Below are positions 1-7,354 of a stretch of DNA of 9,600 nucleotides, in pieces; the first letter of the stretch is position 1; each line of letters begins with the position of its first letter. The stretch is from contig SHAI01000083.1 of assembly GCA_004213235.1 (NCBI GenBank), positions 1-9,600 of the forward strand. The letters run 5' to 3'. Under the pieces are notes generated by a model. That model was not told the origin of the DNA, searched no databases, and was given only the letters and a program-made list of their open reading frames with translations. The stretch comes from Parvularculaceae bacterium (GTDB taxonomy: Bacteria > Pseudomonadota > Alphaproteobacteria > Caulobacterales > Parvularculaceae). Both the position numbers and the translations under genes were made by a program.

Positions 1-1626
1 GGTATCGGTCATACCCGGTGGGCGACCCACGGCGCAGCGACGGTTGCCAACGCCCACCCTCATGATGGCGATGGTGCCGTTCTCGTTCATAATGGGATCA
101 TCGAAAATTTTGCCGAATTGCGCGCCATGCTCTCCGACGAAGGTGTTTCTTTTGATACTGAGACAGATAGCGAGGTCGTGGCGAAACTTGTTGCACATGA
201 ATTTGCCAAGGATCATGACCCGCATGGAGCGGTTGCCCGTGCGCTTGGGCAGGTCGTTGGTGCGTATGCGTTGGCTATCCTTTTCGAGGATGTGCCCGGC
301 CTGATCATTGTTGCACGTCAGGGAAGCCCCCTGGCGATCGGTGAGGGGGATGGCGAGGCTTTTGTTGGATCAGATGCACAGGCACTTGGTTCGCTTACGA
401 ATAAAATTACCTATCTGAACGATGGTGACATTGCGCTTGTCCGCCGGGAGCGGGTTGAAATTTTTGATGGTAACGGCGCGCAAGTTGAACGCCCTCAGAA
501 AATCGTTACCACGGCGGAAAGCTGGGTGGACAAAGGTGGTTTCCGTCATTTCATGGCAAAAGAAATCCGCCAGCAGCCCGAAGTTGTCGGGCGTACGATT
601 GCGCACTATGTCGATGCTGCGTCCGGTCGGATGTCTGTGGTGCAGTCGGAATTTGATTTCGCTGCGATGGACCGACTTACAATTTCCGCATGCGGAACGG
701 CATTTTACGCTGGCCTTCTGGCGCGTTATTGGTTCGAGACACTTGCCAATCTGCCCGTAGAAATAGATATCGCATCTGAACTTCGGTATAGAAAAATCCC
801 GTATACGGATGGGGGTGGGGCGCTTTTCATCTCGCAATCGGGGGAAACGGCGGATACTCTGGCCGCGCTCCGCAATGCCCGAGAGCGCGGGCAAAAAATC
901 GCGGCGATTGTCAACGTGACCGAATCCACAATTGCGCGCGAAGCAGACGTCATTTATCCAACTTTGGCCGGGCCTGAAATTGGCGTTGCCTCGACCAAGG
1001 CATTTTCATGCCAACTTGCGGTTTGCGCCAGCCTTGCAATTGCTGCTGGGATCCAGCGCGGGGTGCTTTCCCAAAGCCAGGCGGGTGAACTCATTGCGGC
1101 GCTTCTGGCTGCGCCGCGTTTGATTGGCGAATCATTCGCTGCCGACCCGATCATTGAAACGCTGGCGCAACAAGTTGCACGAAAGCGCGATATTCTGTTC
1201 ATAGGGCGCGGTGTTTCGTTTCCCATGGCGATGGAAGGGGCGCTTAAGCTGAAAGAGATATCCTACATCCATGCGGAGGGTTACGCCGCTGGCGAATTGA
1301 AGCATGGCCCCATTGCCCTTATTGATCAGGATACACCAGTTATTGCGGTCGCTCCGTCAGATGAACACTTCAAAAAGACAGTCTCTAACGTACATGAAGT
1401 GATTGCTCGTGGTGCACAGGTAATCCTACTTTCCGATGCACAAGGCGTGGCCGCCACGTCTGATGATGTCGCCGCGGCAATCGAGGTTCCAAAAGCAACG
1501 CATCCTTTGCTCGCGCCATTTGCTGTTGCTGCGCCGCTGCAACTGCTCGCCTATCACACCGCCGCGGCCAAAGGGACCGATATCGACCAACCAAGGAACC
1601 TAGCCAAGTCTGTCACGGTGGAGTAG
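1..1626 (+). CDS. glmS: Glutamine--fructose-6-phosphate aminotransferase (isomerizing), 5'-truncated by window edge
   Basis: Converts fructose-6-phosphate plus glutamine to glucosamine-6-phosphate, the cytosolic entry step to UDP-GlcNAc for peptidoglycan and LPS. The frame is open from base 1, giving 541 residues. Compared with the roughly 610-residue family, about 70 N-terminal residues lie outside the window, including the catalytic N-terminal Cys of the glutaminase domain. Visible glutaminase motifs are HTRWATHG (residues 4-11 of the fragment) and NGIIEN (31-36). Two SIS sugar-isomerase domains follow. The first has SACGTAF (near 229-235), SQSGETADT (278-286) and STKAF (331-335). The second has EGALKLKEISYIHAE (from 412) and then AAGELKHGP. 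The C-terminus has DQPRNLAKSVTVE, the conserved family end that carries the synthase-site lysine and the ammonia-channel tail. No lesion is visible. The upstream region, where any leader would lie, is not in the window. Identification is essentially certain. Confidence 0.98.
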   Translation, partial: GIGHTRWATHGAATVANAHPHDGDGAVLVHNGIIENFAELRAMLSDEGVSFDTETDSEVVAKLVAHEFAKDHDPHGAVARALGQVVGAYALAILFEDVPGLIIVARQGSPLAIGEGDGEAFVGSDAQALGSLTNKITYLNDGDIALVRRERVEIFDGNGAQVERPQKIVTTAESWVDKGGFRHFMAKEIRQQPEVVGRTIAHYVDAASGRMSVVQSEFDFAAMDRLTISACGTAFYAGLLARYWFETLANLPVEIDIASELRYRKIPYTDGGGALFISQSGETADTLAALRNARERGQKIAAIVNVTESTIAREADVIYPTLAGPEIGVASTKAFSCQLAVCASLAIAAGIQRGVLSQSQAGELIAALLAAPRLIGESFAADPIIETLAQQVARKRDILFIGRGVSFPMAMEGALKLKEISYIHAEGYAAGELKHGPIALIDQDTPVIAVAPSDEHFKKTVSNVHEVIARGAQVILLSDAQGVAATSDDVAAAIEVPKATHPLLAPFAVAAPLQLLAYHTAAAKGTDIDQPRNLAKSVTVE

Positions 1627-1656
1627 GCTGGGCTGATTAAATAATTAGAGGTCGTT

Positions 1657-1776
1657 ATGGAAGTTTTTTCAATGGTTGGTTTTGCTTTTGGGCTCTTAGC
1701 ATACCTCCGAACAGAGAAACTCACGAAAACCCTTAAAGAAAAAGGAATTCTCGAAAAGGATTACAAGGAAGATTAA
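1657..1776 (+). CDS. 39-residue small membrane-type protein downstream of glmS
   Basis: A short ORF starting at ATG 1657 and ending with TAA at 1774-1776. An AGAGG Shine-Dalgarno-like sequence (1647-1651) lies 5 nt before the ATG, which supports this start. The product begins MEVFSMVGFAFGLLAYLR, a hydrophobic helix of about 16 residues, then becomes strongly charged and Lys/Glu-rich (TEKLTKTLKEKGILEKDYKED), suggesting one membrane helix with an amphipathic cytoplasmic tail. It lies 30 nt after glmS on the same strand with no terminator between, so cotranscription is plausible. Its codons (TTT, AAA, TTA) are more AT-rich than those of glmS. I do not recognise a family. It ends 22 nt before the IS5-type transposase relic on the opposite strand, so it could have a history connected with that element, but it does not resemble a transposase. 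The function is unknown. The case for a real gene rests on the ribosome site and the coherent helix-plus-charged-tail composition. Confidence 0.55.
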   Translation: MEVFSMVGFAFGLLAYLRTEKLTKTLKEKGILEKDYKED

Positions 1777-1798
1777 GCTACGTTTTCGTCATAAAAAC

Positions 1799-2059
1799 TC
1801 ATAACCATTATAATTTGGTTGGTGTACGTTGCATGGCGCAAAGGAACATTTCGGTGGACCTGTCATGTAGGGTTGTGATTTGGCGAAAACCCTTCAGATG
1901 ACAGAATATAATCTCGACGGCATTTTTGCGCATTAGAAGCCGGGTGAAAAGCCGGGTTTATCTCCGTGGCTGACCTTTGGCGATATGTTTCGCGCGTTGG
2001 CGTGCTCCTTGATTTGCCAGCGTACCGTGTCGTTATCCTAAGCTATCCTAAGCTTTATC
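1799..2059 (-). pseudogene. Decayed C-terminal end of an IS5-family transposase
   Basis: Read on the minus strand, this region gives the C-terminal signature of IS5-family DDE transposases in broken frames. From 2059 downward it reads DKA-stop-D, then after a 10-bp duplication DNDTVRWQIKEHANARNISP, then KVSHGDKPGFSPGF-stop (stop at 1935-1933), then with a one-base shift NAVEIIFCHLKGFRQI (from 1924), TTLHDRSTEMFLCAM, and finally L-stop-WL-stop (1813-1799). I recall intact relatives with DKxYD, NIPPKxNR, FSPxLYRxRNAIE, MFxRLKDFRRIATRYDR and a YWL ending, and the order and spacing match. Lesions are TAG and TAA stops at Tyr positions, one missing A in an A-run (plus-strand T-run 1923-1927), a further TAA at 1810-1808, and the duplication at 2034-2053. 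The 5' part, including the first two catalytic Asp positions, is absent or unrecognisable. Bases 2060-2164 may hold more of it, but I cannot align them. It cannot encode an active transposase. Confidence 0.8.
2034..2053. repeat. 10-bp tandem direct duplication (TATCCTAAGC x2)
   Basis: Two adjacent perfect copies of TATCCTAAGC occupy 2034-2043 and 2044-2053. Deleting one copy on paper joins DKA-stop-D directly to NDTVRW in the transposase relic and restores a single frame across this point. The duplication therefore looks like a slippage mutation that arose in the dead element, not a functional repeat. Confidence 0.75.
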
Positions 2060-2164
2060 GCGATGCCGTACCGGGGTTTCAGGCCTTTGCGCTGGAGAAC
2101 GCAGCCGCGGCATAAAGCGGCTTATTCTGTCATGACATATTGCCTTGCCGATCCCCCGCGCATT

Positions 2165-3439
2165 TTACGATAGCTGGATAATTTTCACGGCCGTAATCTG
2201 GTTGCGACGGCGCCTCAATATCTTGAAGCGGAATCCGTGGAACGAGAAAGTCTGGCCGACTTCGGGAATAGATTGCGCTTCGTGAATAATAAGCCCGGCG
2301 ATGGTTACAGCTTCTTCGTCGGGAAGCGACCAGTCCCTGGCGCGATTCAAGTCGCGGATTGTTACATCGCCATCGACATTGATAGAACCATCGGCCTGCG
2401 GACGAAGGCCCTGCACCGGGCTGTCATGCTCGTCTTCAATCTCGCCGACAATTTCTTCCAGAATATCCTCCAGTGTCACAAGCCCCTGGATCGCGCCATA
2501 TTCATCAACAACCAGGGCGAAATGTTCCTGTTTGCGTTTAAATGCATCGAGCTGTTCATGCAGCGTGGTGGTTTCCGGCACGAAATAGGGTTTGCGGGCA
2601 ATTGCTTCCAGGTTAATGCGTTTTGGGTCAGAATCCGCTTCCCATAATGCGCGCAACAGGTCTTTCGCGTGCAGTATGCCGATTACTTCGTCCGGTGTGC
2701 CCCTGAATAAGGGCAGGCGGGTATGAACGCTATTGAGAGCACTGGTAATAAGGTCGGCGGCCGGGGAATCCAGATCGAGCATTTCCACCGATTTGCGGTG
2801 AACCATGATTTCTTCCACGCGGATATCATTGAAATCAAGCATGCCGCGGAAGCGATCTCTGGCTTCTTTTTTGAGACCACCTTCCACATGGTGGAGATCT
2901 ACCGCACCGCGCAATTCGTCCTCGGCGGAAAATGCCGATGGCTGATTATTTGTATCAACTCCAAAAAGGCGCAGGAATTTGTTGACGATGAATTGCACAA
3001 TGCGGGTAACCGGCGCAAAGACAAGGACGATCCAGCGCATCGCTGGTGCAACAAACATGGCGAAGGCGTCCGGCCGCGCAATGGCGAGAGTTTTCGGCGT
3101 GACTTCTGAAAATACAACGATCAGTGCCGTCATGGCGATCGTTGCGTAAATCAATCCGGCCTCGCCAAACAAAGCGCCCAAAAGTGCGCCGGATAAAACG
3201 GCGGCGGAGTTGTTGACGAGGTTATTGCCCAGCAAAATTGCGCCAAGCATGCGTTCACGTTCGCGGATCAACCGATTAACCGAACGCGCGCGTTTATTGC
3301 CGTCCGATTCAAGCTTATGCATGCGCGCCCTGGAGGTGGCCGTCAGCGCGGTCTCGGAGCCGGAGAAGAACGCGGAGATCAATAACAGGCCGAAGATGGC
3401 ACCGGCGACGAGCCAAATGGGAGGAGCAGGGTCAGTCAT
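2165..3439 (-). CDS. DUF21/CBS-pair/CorC_HlyC-domain membrane protein (CNNM/CorB-type, putative Mg2+/Co2+ transport)
   Basis: A 424-residue inner-membrane protein of the CNNM/CorB type. Residues 8-160 form the DUF21 membrane domain with about four hydrophobic segments and the motifs SGSETAL (26-32) and EVTPKTLA (112-119). Two CBS domains follow (about 208-265 and 282-335), the second with DEYG (312-315) and the acidic LEDILEEIVGEI (323-334). The C-terminal CorC_HlyC domain spans 345-423. This order and length match Salmonella CorB/YfjD rather than the short membrane-free CorC. Relatives are linked to Mg2+ (and Co2+) transport, with nucleotide binding by the CBS pair; older annotations call them haemolysins. 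Transport here is inferred from the family. It follows aroB on the same strand after a 191-nt gap (3440-3630), which suggests its own transcription as well as readthrough. The ATG at 3439 has no strong Shine-Dalgarno sequence. A weak TTGATG/ATAAGC promoter-like pair with a 17-nt spacer lies at 3525-3497 (minus). Confidence 0.93.
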   Translation of the reverse strand: MTDPAPPIWLVAGAIFGLLLISAFFSGSETALTATSRARMHKLESDGNKRARSVNRLIRERERMLGAILLGNNLVNNSAAVLSGALLGALFGEAGLIYATIAMTALIVVFSEVTPKTLAIARPDAFAMFVAPAMRWIVLVFAPVTRIVQFIVNKFLRLFGVDTNNQPSAFSAEDELRGAVDLHHVEGGLKKEARDRFRGMLDFNDIRVEEIMVHRKSVEMLDLDSPAADLITSALNSVHTRLPLFRGTPDEVIGILHAKDLLRALWEADSDPKRINLEAIARKPYFVPETTTLHEQLDAFKRKQEHFALVVDEYGAIQGLVTLEDILEEIVGEIEDEHDSPVQGLRPQADGSINVDGDVTIRDLNRARDWSLPDEEAVTIAGLIIHEAQSIPEVGQTFSFHGFRFKILRRRRNQITAVKIIQLS

Positions 3440-3630
3440 ATTTTTCGTTTAAACTTTCATTTGTATGGGAAGTAGTGGCATGAGCAATCGGGTTGCGCTT
3501 ATTCAGCTGATTTAATTTGCATCAAGCCCATAGCAGGCCATTTGTTCCAATCATTGTGGCTTTTGGCGTTTTTATCATGTTCCCGACCTTATCCCGGGCT
3601 GTCGGCAATTCGTTCGAAGATTGTTTCGGT

Positions 3631-4776
3631 TCAATTCGATACGCCCCCTGACTTCGTTAAGAATAGCGCTAAAGCCTCTGGTGAAACGTCATCGTCGATA
3701 AAGGCCTCTCCGAGCGCGCGCACCAGAATGAATGTCAGATGCCCGCCGCGTACTTTTTTGTCCTGCTGAATTGACTCCATTAATTCGGAAACGGATAATT
3801 GTGCGTCCCGCGCAGGCAGATCGCCAAGTCCAGTTGGCAGGCCAGCGTCTCGTAAATGCTGTTTCAGTCGGTCGGCATGATCACGTGAACAGTGTCCCTG
3901 GGTGACTGAAAAATCAAATGCCAATCCCATGCCCGCAGCCACAGCTTCGCCGTGCAACAGGCTGGAAGAATATCCGTATGCCGCTTCCAGCGCGTGGCCA
4001 AATGTGTGTCCGAGATTTAATAATTGTCGCACGCTGCGTTCGGTTTCGTCGGCGATAACGATATTTGCCTTCGCGGCGATGCAGGTTTCGATCATCCGCG
4101 TAACAGCGGCAGGATCCTTAACAAGCGATTGTGGTGAATAAACATCGCCGGTTTCCAGCCAGTCAAAAAAACCGAGATCACCAAGGGCGGCGTATTTTAC
4201 GACTTCCGCATAGCCAGCTGCATATTCCCGTAGGGGGAGGGTTTGCAGGGCATTGATGTCAGCAAGTACAAGTTTCGGCTGGTGGAAAACGCCAATGAGG
4301 TTTTTCCCTTCAGGCGCATTTACAGCGGTTTTGCCGCCGACGCTTGAATCTACCTGTGCGAGTAAGCTTGTAGGTATCTGAATGAAGCTACAACCGCGCC
4401 GCAAAAGGGCGGTGGCCAGCCCAACGAGGTCACCTATCACGCCGCCACCAAAGGCGATGACGACGTCGCTGCGTTCAACGCCGAGCGCCAACAATGAAGA
4501 AAGCAACTGGCCCAGCTGTTCCACGGATTTGGTTGCTTCACCGGGCGGCAGGATTATCTCGTCAAACTCAATTCCTGCAGCCTTGAGCCCTCGTCGCAGA
4601 CGCTTGCCCTGGGCGCGGGCGACATTCTCATCGGTAATGATGACCGTTTTCGCGCGCGGTAGATAGGTCCGAATGTGGGTGCCGGCTTCGTCGAGCAGGC
4701 CTGCACCGATGATCACATCGTATGACCGATCATCCCCGGATGGGGGTAATTCAACCCGGACGCGGGAAACGGTCAT
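3631..4776 (-). CDS. aroB: 3-dehydroquinate synthase
   Basis: Cytosolic enzyme of 381 residues that cyclises DAHP to 3-dehydroquinate, the second step of the shikimate pathway, using NAD and a divalent metal. Visible family motifs are PPGEATKS (77-84), the NAD-binding glycine run FGGGVIGDLVG (109-119), IPTSLLAQVDSSVGGKT (134-150) and NLIGVFHQP (159-167). The three metal ligands expected from Aspergillus AROM are present as Glu191 (GYAEVVKYA), His257 (NLGHTFGHA) and His275 (LLHGEAVA). QDKKVRGG (338-345) is the conserved C-terminal lysine segment. Length is normal and no lesion is seen. Its ATG overlaps the aroK stop by 4 nt (ATGA), with a GAGG Shine-Dalgarno sequence inside the end of aroK. 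Translational coupling with aroK is therefore likely. Confidence 0.98.
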   Translation of the reverse strand: MTVSRVRVELPPSGDDRSYDVIIGAGLLDEAGTHIRTYLPRAKTVIITDENVARAQGKRLRRGLKAAGIEFDEIILPPGEATKSVEQLGQLLSSLLALGVERSDVVIAFGGGVIGDLVGLATALLRRGCSFIQIPTSLLAQVDSSVGGKTAVNAPEGKNLIGVFHQPKLVLADINALQTLPLREYAAGYAEVVKYAALGDLGFFDWLETGDVYSPQSLVKDPAAVTRMIETCIAAKANIVIADETERSVRQLLNLGHTFGHALEAAYGYSSSLLHGEAVAAGMGLAFDFSVTQGHCSRDHADRLKQHLRDAGLPTGLGDLPARDAQLSVSELMESIQQDKKVRGGHLTFILVRALGEAFIDDDVSPEALALFLTKSGGVSN

Positions 4777-5342
4777 CTCTTGGCCTCTGGTTCGACATAG
4801 GATCTCAGCGCGTTCACAATAATATCTACCGTGTTTTTATGGGGCCCTGCTTGGCTGTCGATCACGATATCAGCCTCAGCATAATAGCCGCTTCGCGCCT
4901 TGAGCAAATTTTCAATCGTCTCGCGCGGATTGCCATTGGCTAATAAAGGGCGGGTCGGTCGGCGCGTGGCGCGCTTGACGATCGTGTCGATGTCTGCGCG
5001 CAGCCAGATCGAAATAGACTTGGTTTTGATGATTTCACGGGTTTCTGGCTGAGCCATCGCGCCCCCGCCTGTAGCCAGCACGATAGGGGGGCCAGTCAAG
5101 AGCCGGTCGATGACCTGGGTTTCGCCCCGCCGGAAGCTTTCTTCTCCATGCGCCGTGAAGAGGTCGGCAACCGACATGCCGGCAGCGGCTTCAATTGCTT
5201 CGTCAGCATCCTTGAATTTCAGTCGCAACCGTGGCGCAAGCCGGCGCCCGATGGTGGTCTTGCCCACGCCCATCATGCCAACAATCGCTACTGATCGCGT
5301 CAGGCGCACTTCCTGCAATTTTTTCCGCTCCATGAGCTCCAT
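4773..5342 (-). CDS. aroK: Shikimate kinase
   Basis: ATP-dependent kinase making shikimate-3-phosphate in the cytosol; 189 residues. The P-loop is GMMGVGKT (22-29). Shikimate-binding residues are Asp45/Asp47 in FKDADEAIE, Arg71 in FRRGE and the GGG at 92-94. The lid carries RPLL (131-134). All are where the family needs them, so the enzyme should be active. An N-terminal extension of about 15 residues precedes the first strand, as in other alphaproteobacterial enzymes. The start is uncertain: ATG at 5342 has a weak ribosome site, and a second in-frame ATG at 5333 has GGAG only 3 nt upstream. It is the first gene of the aroK-aroB unit. A TATGCT -10-like hexamer lies upstream at 5373-5368 (minus), but I see no well-spaced -35 partner. 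Confidence 0.97.
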   Translation of the reverse strand: MELMERKKLQEVRLTRSVAIVGMMGVGKTTIGRRLAPRLRLKFKDADEAIEAAAGMSVADLFTAHGEESFRRGETQVIDRLLTGPPIVLATGGGAMAQPETREIIKTKSISIWLRADIDTIVKRATRRPTRPLLANGNPRETIENLLKARSGYYAEADIVIDSQAGPHKNTVDIIVNALRSYVEPEAKR

Positions 5343-5465
5343 TTAGGCGATCCAGTCGTGCTCTGCTAGCATACATTCGTCATCGAGTGCTTTTGTCGAC
5401 CCAAGAATGCCGTTATGGTGTGAGGGCAGTTGTTGAGAAGTGGGTGTGGAACCCATCAGTTTAAA

Positions 5466-5591
5466 ATGAAATTATTGATTTTTATGGTTATTTTCGTCGT
5501 CATGGCGATTTCCGGGTTATACGCTTACTCAACAACGATCGCGCCAGAAATTCGCATGATTGAAGTGGAGGCGCGCGGTGAAAATGGTTGA
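5466..5591 (+). CDS. 41-residue single-pass membrane peptide overlapping the next gene
   Basis: ATG at 5466, TGA at 5589-5591. The product begins MKLLIFMVIFVVMAISGLYAY, a classic signal-anchor helix (residues 2-21), then has a short polar tail (STTIAPEIRMIEVEARGENG) rich in acidic residues, probably periplasmic. Its last 14 nt overlap the GTG start of the next gene at 5578 in another frame, and its 3' end contains that gene's GGAGG ribosome site. This layout suggests translational coupling. The ATG itself has no strong Shine-Dalgarno sequence. The frame is open upstream to 5424 with TTG codons at 5430 and 5433, so a slightly longer form is possible. It is divergent from aroK across a gap of about 120 nt. 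I do not recognise a named family. The coherent membrane helix and coupling geometry make it a likely real gene. Confidence 0.6.
   Translation: MKLLIFMVIFVVMAISGLYAYSTTIAPEIRMIEVEARGENG
5567..5571 (+). promoter_or_regulatory. Ribosome-binding site deciding the GTG start at 5578
   Basis: GGAGG stands 6 nt before GTG 5578, 12 nt before ATG 5584 and downstream of the TTG at 5560. GTG 5578 has the best spacing, so it is taken as the start of the 564-residue protein. The site lies inside the 41-residue upstream ORF. Confidence 0.7.
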
Positions 5592-7272
5592 TCTTTTTCG
5601 TTTTGTTGCGCGCGCGGGTTTGTTTTGCGCTGTATTGCTTGGTCTCGGGGTCGCTCAGGAAGTCACACCAGTGGTGGTGGAAGAGACGTCGTTGGCGCGA
5701 TCACCCTTTGAAACGGGTACACTTTCACAAGGCGACGGCGCGTTTTCACCGGACCTTTGGGCGTCAACATCTGGCGCTGCGGTGGAAAAGCTTCTGATCA
5801 AATTGCCGCCGCGAGCGCTTAGTCCAAGCCTTGGTCAGATGATGCGGCGGGTATTGTTATCTGCTGGCGACGCGCCGGAGGCTGCGCCTGCTTCCCTGGG
5901 CGGACGCAAGCTTTTGGTGCTCGCGCGCGCGGGCCTTAATGATGAAGCACGTACGATTGCAAGCTTGTCCAGTGCATCGGACAATGATCGGATCGTTGGC
6001 CAGGCGCTAGCCATAGCGGATCTGCACGAAAATGATCTTGTCTCCGCTTGTGATCGCGCCAGGCGCGCGCCGACCGGTCAAGCAAACGGGTTTTTCTGGG
6101 AAAAGCTTCGGGTACTGTGTTTCGCAGTTCAGGAAGAATACAACACCGCAGACCTGACCCTTGGTATTTTGCGCGAGCAGGGCGCATTAAGCGAAACTGA
6201 AGATGAGTTACTGACAGCGGCGACAATTCCCGTACCGTTGAAGAAGGCGGTCGCGCCGACAACGGCAATCGAGTTAGCAGCCATGCGCACGCTTGGCGCG
6301 GTTCCGGATCCGCTCCTTTTCGAAAGGGCTGATGTTGGCGTTATCCAGGCGCTGGCAGCGGATGAAGCCGTTCCGATGGCAATCCGCATGAATGCAGCGA
6401 TGCATGGTATTGCAACAGGTCTGGTGCCAGTTTCTGCACTGACCAACCTTTATCGCTCAGTCGAATTTGAGCCATATGAACAGGCCAATGTCCGCGATAT
6501 TATCATTGGGTCGCCGAGCGACCCCATGACGTCAGCTTTGGCCTATCAGAATGTGCTGTCAATGTCGTCGCCGGAGTTTGTGCGGGACCGTGCCGCGCTG
6601 ATTGCCGCTGTTATAAATACAGCAACGAGCTTTGAGCAGGCGTATGCAGCTGTTGCAATTTATAGAGATGATGTCGCCTTTCTGGAGGGGGTGATCGTCA
6701 CCCCGGAAGAGGCGGGGGCGTTTGCGCTTGTCGAAATGAGCGCAGGAGACGGCGAGACAGCCGGCGACTGGTTGTTGGCGATGCTGGGGGCAGGTTTTGA
6801 CAGTCTCGCAGAGGAACAAAAATCGCGGTTCATCGAGCTAACGTCCCTTTTGTCAAAGCTTGATCCGGGTAAGGCGTCGATTGTGGCCTCTGTTGCGAAT
6901 GTCGATATTCAGATCAATCTTGATGGAAATGCCAGTGCTGATGGAAACGAAGGTATACAGATAGAAAACCGCGATGCGTTCGCTGATATTGTTGGTTCGG
7001 CCTTCAATGCGGTTTCACAAGATTCCAAAGGCGCGTTACTGCTTTCTGCGCTGGCGTTATCGTCGGAAAGCTATCGCAGCGACCCGGTTGCGGACGTGGT
7101 TACGCGCGCCGCGATGCGTGCCGCTGGCGAGAGTGAAACAGCAAGGCAATATGACTTGGAGATGGCCTGGCGGCGCTCATTTCCCGACAGTCCACCCGTC
7201 CTGGTTGAGGTTCCTCGTGATAATGCGGCCCGCGGGTTTGCGCCGCGCTTGAAACCTGAGGAAGAACAGTAG
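5578..7272 (+). CDS. Predicted exported alpha-helical protein of unknown function (564 aa)
   Basis: From the GTG start, the N-terminus (KMVDLFRFVARAGLFCAVLLG, ending LGVAQE) is a typical Sec signal peptide. A likely signal peptidase I cut lies after Ala26 (GVA/QE). There is no lipobox, so a soluble periplasmic or secreted protein is expected. The rest is Ala/Leu/Glu-rich and apparently all-helical, with repeated small-residue helix pairs (for example the ALAIADLHENDLVSACDRAR and AVAIYRDDVAFLEGV regions) that resemble TPR/HEAT-like solenoids. I cannot define repeat units with confidence. After the signal peptide I see only two cysteines, near residues 158 and 181, a possible disulfide pair in the periplasm. 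No catalytic motif or other membrane segment is seen. It is coupled to the 41-residue membrane peptide upstream and sits 82 nt before accA, which has its own promoter candidate, so a shared function with accA is not implied. An alternative start is ATG 5584. It is clearly a gene; its function is unknown. Confidence 0.85.
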   Translation: MKMVDLFRFVARAGLFCAVLLGLGVAQEVTPVVVEETSLARSPFETGTLSQGDGAFSPDLWASTSGAAVEKLLIKLPPRALSPSLGQMMRRVLLSAGDAPEAAPASLGGRKLLVLARAGLNDEARTIASLSSASDNDRIVGQALAIADLHENDLVSACDRARRAPTGQANGFFWEKLRVLCFAVQEEYNTADLTLGILREQGALSETEDELLTAATIPVPLKKAVAPTTAIELAAMRTLGAVPDPLLFERADVGVIQALAADEAVPMAIRMNAAMHGIATGLVPVSALTNLYRSVEFEPYEQANVRDIIIGSPSDPMTSALAYQNVLSMSSPEFVRDRAALIAAVINTATSFEQAYAAVAIYRDDVAFLEGVIVTPEEAGAFALVEMSAGDGETAGDWLLAMLGAGFDSLAEEQKSRFIELTSLLSKLDPGKASIVASVANVDIQINLDGNASADGNEGIQIENRDAFADIVGSAFNAVSQDSKGALLLSALALSSESYRSDPVADVVTRAAMRAAGESETARQYDLEMAWRRSFPDSPPVLVEVPRDNAARGFAPRLKPEEEQ

Positions 7273-7291
7273 TCTGAGGGCGGTTAAGCGC

Positions 7292-7320
7292 TTGGCCAGA
7301 GAAGTAGATTACCTTATGCT
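7292..7320 (+). promoter_or_regulatory. Sigma70-type promoter candidate for accA
   Basis: TTGGCC (7292-7297) and TATGCT (7315-7320) are separated by exactly 17 nt; each matches the consensus at 4 of 6 positions. The -10 ends 34 nt before the accA start, within the short gap after the preceding gene. This is a pattern match only; no transcription start is known. Confidence 0.5.
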
Positions 7321-7354
7321 GATCTAGGCTAATCCACGAGTTGCAAGGCGAAAA

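Noticed and set aside
370..894. Long minus-strand open frame inside glmS
   Set aside because: It is antisense to strongly conserved glmS codons, has no ribosome site and resembles no protein; a shadow frame.
1860..1904. Imperfect inverted repeat CTGTCAT-AGGGTT / AACCCT-ATGACAG, 13-nt loop
   Set aside because: It lies inside the transposase relic (the CHLKGF...LHDR codons) and has no U-tract. It is better explained as chance in coding-derived sequence than as a terminator or small RNA.
1937..1957. Direct repeat AAGCCGGGT twice at 12-nt period
   Set aside because: It encodes the KPGFSPGF part of the relic, which fits the transposase alignment without any gap, so it is not a separate repeat element.
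3440..3630. Gap between aroB and the CorB-type gene searched for a terminator or small gene
   Set aside because: No GC-rich stem with a U-tract and no supported ORF. The plus-strand frame at 3542-3769 runs into aroB antisense and has no ribosome site.
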